Part shown: in pieces, positions 57,601-64,000 of the stretch
How positions within the stretch are numbered: the stretch's first letter is position 1
Layout of the letters: the number at the start of each line of letters is the position of its first letter
Assembly: GCF_003073045.1 (NCBI RefSeq)
Contig: NC_037592.1
Coordinates: 10,816,007 to 10,880,006 of the forward strand
Source of the DNA: Pomacea canaliculata
Lineage: Eukaryota > Mollusca > Gastropoda > Architaenioglossa > Ampullariidae
Length of the DNA: 64,000 nt
Reading direction: 5' to 3'
Made by a program: the position numbers and the translations under genes
The notes under the pieces: generated by a model
Told to the model about the DNA's origin: nothing
Seen by the model: only the letters and a program-made list of their open reading frames with translations
The model's database searches: none

Positions 57601-58362
57601 AAAGGCCAAATATTTTGATAGTCACGCATCAGCCGGCTGTGCCATGGAGGCTGTAGTGACATGATGGTAGAATTTTGGCTTTTAAATGGGCCATTTTCAC
57701 ATGTTGTCTTTCTTTGCAGGTATGAGTTTGTGGTTCTCCCAAACGCTTTTGTCATCCACATGCCTCATGCACCCAGCTTTGACATTGCCAAATTCCGCTC
57801 AAGCTCTAACTACAGAAAGTAAGTTTGTAATTTTCTGGTATGCTGTTGCTCAGTCTCTCTCTCATAATCTGTTTGACCCTTTCATCCCAGGACCCCTTTT
57901 CTCCTTTGGTACAAGCTTTGTTGTTTATAGTATTTAATTTCCTTGTATAGAGCAAGTTTTGTACCTATTTGTACAAGAACAATCATAAAACAAGCTGTAA
58001 AATAAGATTTATTATGGATAGAAGACTTGCCACAGACAGTCATTTAAAACATTCTGCAGCATTCTGTTTGTTGGTTGGCTTTATTCAGGTTGCAGGAAAC
58101 GCATGACATCAAATAAGCTGCACCGGCATGAAAAAAAAAATTGCATAGAAGTAGACATGGTTCAAAGTTGTAGATTTCTTCACTTATTCTTACATCCATT
58201 ATTTCTTTTTATGTTCGAGAGTCTTAATCTTTCCTTAGTTTTGTTTTCTTTGCTACTTCAGTTTTTTTTTCCAGGTGTCTTAAGGTGCTAAAAGCAGAAT
58301 TTCAGAAAGACCTCTCAAAGAAATATGGTATAAAAGCATTGAAGTATTTGGATGTGGAGTGA
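45682..58362 (+). CDS. LARGE1: LARGE xylosyl- and glucuronyltransferase
   Basis: Eighteen coding exons in phase: 45682-45778, 46346-46457, 46857-46983, 47730-47901, 48704-48738, 49142-49237, 49450-49533, 53044-53121, 53373-53504, 53870-53995, 54383-54649, 55052-55261, 55861-56016, 56572-56678, 57124-57196, 57407-57531, 57720-57818, 58275-58362. About 727 residues (human LARGE1 756, LARGE2 721). Type II Golgi enzyme: N-terminal anchor ([20 protein letters not shown]), coiled-coil stem, GT8 xylosyltransferase domain ([30 protein letters not shown] with DTD), then GT49 glucuronyltransferase domain ([30 protein letters not shown] with DID, FGFGWNK-type [28 protein letters not shown]). It builds the xylose-glucuronate repeat (matriglycan) on alpha-dystroglycan. 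Both catalytic motifs are intact. LARGE1 versus LARGE2 cannot be decided; invertebrates usually have one gene. Confidence 0.97.
47000..47075. repeat. Short interspersed repeat tail in LARGE intron
   Basis: TCAAATCAAATCAAATCAGA followed by TTTTATTGTCTGTCGAAGAG looks like the reversed 3' tail of a SINE/LINE (ending AATAAAATCTGATTTGATTT). Family not determined. Confidence 0.45.
49670..52895 (-). mobile_element. Full-length RTE-like LINE in LARGE intron 7
   Basis: A 3226-bp element, antisense to LARGE, flanked by the 13-bp duplication ACTCTGTCTACAT (49657-49669 and 52896-52908). 5' end CCCCTGTGGGACC; leader with GGGCTAACAACCCC; endonuclease ([50 protein letters not shown]); reverse transcriptase ([53 protein letters not shown]); C-terminus ([24 protein letters not shown]). 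The 3' end is a short (ATAG)n tail. The frame is split into at least five pieces, so it cannot make the full protein, but the insertion boundaries are complete. Same family as 17513-18047. Confidence 0.95.
54840..54935. repeat. SINE/LINE-like 3' tail in LARGE intron
   Basis: GTAAAGCTCTTTGACTCCAG followed by GAAAGGCGCTATATAGATAA resembles the widespread (AAAGCGCTTTGAG...GCGCTATATAAATA) 3' tail of metazoan SINEs and CR1/L2-type LINEs. Only the tail is clear. Confidence 0.5.
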
Positions 58363-61300
58363 TTCTACATGTGGGACTATTGTTTGACAACTTTCATTTT
58401 TTCAGATATATGCCTCTATGCCTTTATTATATTATTTTTCCTAATGTTTAAAAAAAAGTTCACAAAGTAGATTGCGGGTGGAATGTTCAGTATATACTCA
58501 TGTATTTTCTAGGAGGATTTGCATTTTTTTCAGTCAAACATAAATACTTTTATTAGTCTTTTATACTTTTTTTTAACTTTCATTGATTTATCCCCAAAAC
58601 TGGATAAGGGGAGATGCAACAGGATTTGGTTTGCTGATACTCATTTGAGCAAAAATTTACAATATATAATACTACTCAATAGAAATGCTCCAGCTAAAAG
58701 GTCCATTTTACCATTTTTGTGATTTAATTTAGATAGTATGCTCAGTTATTCTGTTCTGTATTAGGTTGAGCTGTGTTGTACTATGTACTGTAGAAGAGGG
58801 TGCCAGCCCTTGCAAGTGTAAGCTCCTGATTTCCAGTAGATATTTGACAAGGTGTTTCCTCGAAGCTGTTGTGAGGGATAGAGAGGGAGGAATTGGTGTT
58901 TTACCCAAAGCCAGCAACTAAGGCTATATCACAGCAAAGCAGCCAGCCCTGTAGATAGATGCCACATGCAGAAAAAGAACAGTGTGCCCGAGATGAGAGC
59001 TGTACCCAGCCAGGACAGCCAACCTTCACTGTATTGATGACAGATGCTAACTAAGGAATCAGATGCAAAAATATTAATGTATGCACATTAATGTGTACTT
59101 TTCCTGTCACTGGTCATTAAATCCACCCCACGGGTTCAGATCTCGTTGCAGGCACTTTGCATGTGGTACCTGTTTACAGGGCTAGCTGCTTTGCCAGGAT
59201 ATAGCCTTAGTTGTGGGTTTGACATAAAATACCAATTCTCCACCCCAAAGTATGTTCACTGTGTTCGTAAGACACAGTTGTAACTCCAGCAATCCTTATA
59301 AGGGTACGAAGATCCCTTGCAGTTTATAGCAAAACGCTGCTAGACGTAACATAGTTTTTGATTGTTGCAGTAGCCATGTTTTTATGATCCTTGCAGTAAT
59401 ATGTTTTGACTGTCACCGGTGCTGTTTTATGTTAGTACTGCATGGTCTCAGGGAAGCAGGCTGTATGAGCTGATGGTTGTCGACGTTCATTTCCTTGTGA
59501 CAAAGTTGTCTAGAATATGATACAGGGCATCTTGAAGAGAGAGATCTGTCATTGCATTTATATTGGTCAAGACTACAAGAGTCTGGGCGTTTTTTATCTG
59601 GGGAAAAAATGGTGGGGACATGAAATGGTGAAATCTAGTCTGCAGATACTTTTGTCATGTGTATGTGCCAACATTTAAAAATATTAGGAAACTGAAAATC
59701 TTCATACTTGTATGTGTGTGCGAGAGAGAGAGAGAGTCCTTGTGTGCATATTTTCATAAATATTCAATATGCATTTGTGCCTCGCATTTTGTATTTTAGT
59801 GTCTTGCATGCAGACACAATCAGATAATGTTCTGGAAGTTTATCATCAGGCTATGGACTAATGGCACATGTTAAATAAAAAGATTTCAACCTGTTATGCC
59901 AAAGTTTACATTTCCAAATCATGAACTTCCTGCTAAATTCATTTGCAGATATTACACAGTGTGTTTGCGTGTGTCTAAAAGAACTGGGTGGCATTACTAT
60001 GAGTCTGTTTAATCATGGTACTTGTAATTGTTTTGATAACAATAAATGTGCAGGTACATTGCTTTAAGTTTGTGAACATGCTAAAGGCTGGAATTATGAA
60101 AGGTGAAAGGTTAGCCAGTGGTGTTACTTTCTTACATCAAGCTTGTAAATTTTATAGAATTTTTTTTAAAGCAAAAGGTGATGATGTTAGTGTAAAGACT
60201 GGTAGATGGGAAGATGCATGTATGAGAAATATGTGTGCAGGTAGGTAATGCAGTTAAATGTGTTTGTTTGTGATTAGCATATCTCAAAATGAGTGAGTAT
60301 AACATGCACAAAGCCAAATTCTTTTGTATTGATATCTGTGTGTGTGGGGCCAGGGGCACAATTACTAGAATTTGCCTGTTGCCATGGCAGCAAGTTGTAC
60401 ATAACATAAACTGTAGCTGTTAGTCAGGGTGGCTTGTTTTAGTAACTGTACACTTTTACTTCATATAATGATATTTATATATAGCTCAATGCTAAGCTAA
60501 TATTATTTTGTGTGCCTTTAGTTTTTTTAATTAAGGGGTGGGGTGTGTCAGAATAGGGAGGATACTTGTACCTTAGAGACATTTCTGATTACCAATTACC
60601 GCAAGTAAAGAGAGTAAGTATTAATGATCAAAATGATTATTAGACCAGGTCATTTTATTTCAGCAGCTGTGCAGCCGCTGCTATGGTTACAAGCATTGTG
60701 AGTTTCATGTGCAGAATGGTATGAATGATACTGGGTTTGTGATCATGCGCGTAGAACATTGTACAACCATTCTTTATCCAAAATGATTGTTCAAAGCATT
60801 AGTTGTAACCACTCTGATTCACCCCTTGTGAAGTTTCTTTTTATACATGCAGGAAAATTGGTCTAGCTTCGAATTTACAGCAACTTTTACCTGAACTTGT
60901 GTTCCCAGTGACAATATTTGATTTTGCAAGACATGTGAATGTGCAAGATATATTGCAAAATCATTTCTGGCATGCCCTCTCATCACTTATATAATGTCTG
61001 TAACCATGTAAAATCAGTGTTTAAGCAAAGCCCCTTGAAAATTGTCAAATCAAAGAATGAAATTGAAATATTGCTAATAAATTATTATAATGGAGTTCAT
61101 GGTTTTTTGTAATGGATGTGCTCTAGAACAACTGTGCTCACAACGTTTTCAGGGGGGAGAGGAAAGGCATTACGCCAGATTTTGTCTACCAGATTGTGCC
61201 AAAAATACCAGCAGCAGATCTGGTGGAAATGGGTAACCAATGGATGAATGGCATGTCATGACAAACTATCAGCGAAGCCAGGCTGTTATGCTAAGGTAAC

Positions 61301-64000
61301 CTTTAAACAAAATAAAGCTGTGAGAAAGTTGGGGTGTTAAACATTATCAAAGTGTCAATGTTTATTGGTTTTATAAATTCAATATTGAAAGTGTTATTGT
61401 CTTTTAACTAATGCTGATATAAGTTTTGTTTAGTTGTACACAAGGCACACCCAAACTTTTTAAAATTACTTTTCACTCAAGCACAACATCCTCAAAAAAC
61501 AACAATACTGAAGTAACAAGAATTGCTGTGATAAAATATTTTATTAATATGCTTCAAAACATTTTACAACTGCCATTTGTTAGTTTCAAAGTGCAGAAAA
61601 AAACATATAACATCACTTAGTAAAATAAGGCAGGATGATGAGTTTTACCTGCTCTGTAATATTTGTAGTCCTATCAGAAACTTGTGTAGTTACATGGTTA
61701 TCTCCCTTCAATCACACCTGATCACATATGCTTACAGTTCTCACTCAGTGTGCACATCGAAATAGAAGAGTATTCAGACATTGACTTCAAACAGCATGCT
61801 GCTATTGAATTCTTACCAGTGTAAAAATTTCTTCTGATCGAAATTTACAGATCAATGCAAGCTACTTAAGACAATAAATGGGTTGATGTCAGTACAGCAA
61901 GGGAGAAGTGGGGCAACTTGAGGAAGTGTGTGGTAATTTTGTAATATATGCAGCCTTAAAAATAGTTGATACATACACTTCTTATTTCATTAAAATATCT
62001 TTTCCCATTCATTTTTTTAAAGTGGTTGCAAAACATTTCATCCCACCCTTGCATTACCTTTTCTATTAATACTAGCATTTACAATCTCTTTTACTCTGTG
62101 TGTGAATGAGATATGGTTGTACCTCCCTCCTACTCTCCATTCATCATCAGAGTCAATAAAACATGCATACAAATTCACAGATGATAGCAATTAAAAGTTT
62201 TTGACATGTCAACAAAGATTAAAAACTTTCAGTATTTAACATTTGACACTATGCATCATTATTCCTTTGAAGGAAAAAAAAACCCAAGTGAAATAGTATA
62301 GTGAAATTAATATTAAATACTGTTCAGTCGTTGCAAAATTCAGGAAACACATTTCTCGTATTATCACTCAATTAGTAAAAAGGATTGGTTTTGGTGAATT
62401 CTATGAATTTTTAGGGGAACATTCATACCTCTTAGCACAAACACCTTTATCATTTAGACAGTAAGATATCACTGTCTTATGGTAGCATAGGGTTGGGCAG
62501 GGCCCACCATGAACATGTGCGTGCACACACATAGAGGATCTGCCAATGTTCAGTAACCCTGTGCCCTCCCTCTGGTTTTCCAAGAAAGAGAGGGAGATGG
62601 GTGTGGGGGCTTCATAGCAACAGGGGACAGTACATTCTAGATCTGAGGTAGAAATGATAAGAGGGTGGAACAGGAAGCAAGCTAGAGTTTCAGAGGTGGG
62701 AGCTTCACCCCACCAAGAAGATCAAGCATCTTTGTGAATGTTTCAAAGGGCATGAGATTAAAATCAGCTAAAACCCACAACTGTGTTTAGTAATGTGGTG
62801 AGGAGTGGGAGACTGGGCAAGCCACTGTCCCTCCAATCTCCCCTGTTATATAAATAAACTCTGAGAACGTAACTGTTCAGTGTTGAGAATGTGAAAATGC
62901 TTATAAGGCACAGAAAAAAAGGGAAATATCTTTCTTTGTTTTAATTCGCTAGGTATAGATATCTGGGGCAGATGAACAAATTTCAAATTCTCACTTTAAA
63001 TTATGCAGAAAAAGCAAAGGCAGTTCTAATCTGGCTTATAATACTGATCACAACAGCAGTAAAACAAGTCTTGGAATATAATCTGAACATAGCACAACCA
63101 TATTAAGGCACTGCATTTTATTTTTAAGATTTTCATATATTGTAATCTCTAGAACTACTCAACAGAATTATTCTGGTCACTCCCTCCTCCCTGATTTATA
63201 AAAGAAACTTAAAAGGGAGATAAGTTTTGGATAGTGCTTGGACTTTCAAAGTATAGGAGTTGTTAAAAGGTGGTGGAAAAAAAGTACAACTTATAAACTT
63301 GACCTGCAAATATTGTAGTAAAAGAAAATAAGTCCAAGAACGATGCATCAGGTCATTAAAAAGAGTACTGGTGATACTATATTTTTTTTTGAGGATTGTT
63401 CAAGCAACCTTTGGATGAAGCAACAACAACAAAGATGTCAATGTATAACAAATTCTAGGTCAATCACTCAGCAGTCCTTAATTAATATGTCACTTGGTAT
63501 ACTATCAAAGATATACATACTACTTCACACCTAGTTATCAAAGATTCTGTCTTTACATATGTACCTTGGCTAGCAACTAATAAAATACACCTGTTTCTCA
63601 AAAAGCCTCCAAAACTCCCCACGTAAAAATCATCAATGAAGGCAGTAACAAGTGTGCACAGCAAAACAAGTGTGCACAGTTAACAAGTGTTCACAGTCAC
63701 TGGGAATTTTTAGCAAAAAACATTCAGCTATGCAGTTCACAAAGTAACTTCATGAAATTGAATGATACAAATTTTAGGAGAGTGAAAAATAATACTGTGA
63801 TATATGATTTCATCATACAACTGTAACAACAGATCCACACACACAGTTTCCCACTTAGAGAAAATCAAAATGCTGATACCTAAATAAAATACAAAGCCAC
63901 ATTTATGAACTAATGATTACTGGTAGGCTTAAAAGTTGTGCTTTACAAACAAGACTAGTGCTACAGGCAATGCAACTAGTTTATGGACAGTCACAAGAGC
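58363..64000. other. LARGE 3' UTR / intergenic, no gene seen
   Basis: No supported exon on either strand apart from repeats. Several AATAAA sites occur (for example near 59875 and 61312). Short frames at 60015-60248 and 61426-61620 show no motif or splice support. Confidence 0.5.
58880..59265. repeat. Two inverted copies of a dispersed repeat
   Basis: About 58885-58980 (GAATTGGTGTTTTACCCAAA, CAACTAAGGCTATATCACAG, CAAAGCAGCCAGCCCTGTAG, GCCACATGCAGA) matches the reverse complement of about 59155-59255 (CATGTGGTACCTG, CAGGGCTAGCTGCTTTGCCA, GATATAGCCTTAGTTG, AAAATACCAATTC). A further diverged copy starts at about 47425 (TTTTATCCCAAATCAGCAGC). Probably a SINE-like family; the internal promoter boxes were not verified. 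Confidence 0.7.

Noticed and set aside
59130-59160. Possible tRNA B-box (GGTTCAGATCT) suggesting a tRNA gene
   Set aside because: No cloverleaf could be drawn; more likely part of the dispersed SINE-like repeat.

Overview
The window is animal nuclear DNA: AT-rich, with short exons separated by GT-AG introns, CA/GA microsatellites and many decayed transposons. The recognisable host genes (MZT1, PEX16, LARGE), the type of LINEs (an RTE-like endonuclease family common in mollusc assemblies, plus Rex1-like and RNase H-bearing LINEs) and the P-like, Harbinger-like and CMC-like DNA transposons suggest a lophotrochozoan, most likely a mollusc. Species is not determinable from sequence alone.

Layout. 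0-11.6 kb is transposon-rich: a hairpin-bearing repeat, a CR1/L2-like LINE piece, a scrambled Harbinger transposase, a minisatellite, a LINE with an open 617-codon frame, RNase H and Rex1-like LINE pieces, a P-like transposase relic and a CMC-like transposase relic. 11.6-17.3 kb holds the most unusual structure: a tandem array of related ~155-206-nt cassette exons (eight units plus one truncated copy). Each has a clean acceptor and donor, and each enters at phase 1 and leaves at phase 0. They are associated with start exons (MEE..., 14.87 kb), a charged linker exon (15.0 kb) and three alternative C-terminal exons (13.77, 16.17, 16.40 kb). The ~80-nt introns are almost identical between units, while the exons differ mainly at synonymous sites.

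17.5-20.7 kb: a 5'-end LINE fragment fused to the 3' side of a minus-strand gene of unknown function, which lies head-to-head with a complete three-exon MZT1 (gamma-tubulin complex adaptor). 22.3-28.9 kb: an EF-hand gene (last four exons visible, plus strand) and a decayed tandem duplicate of it, with a LINE fragment between. 29.4-31.45 kb: a four-exon minus-strand gene for a small secreted cysteine-containing protein. 31.5-39.2 kb: no gene seen; a 184-bp hAT MITE with an 8-bp target duplication, a fold-back element and short tandem repeats.

39.2-44.45 kb: complete nine-exon PEX16 (peroxisome membrane biogenesis), minus strand. 45.68-58.36 kb: complete 18-coding-exon LARGE (xylosyl/glucuronyl transferase of the Golgi, which makes matriglycan on dystroglycan), plus strand, head-to-head with PEX16. 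LARGE intron 7 carries a full-length antisense RTE-like LINE with a 13-bp target site duplication. 58.4-64 kb: no gene seen; an inverted pair of a dispersed repeat.
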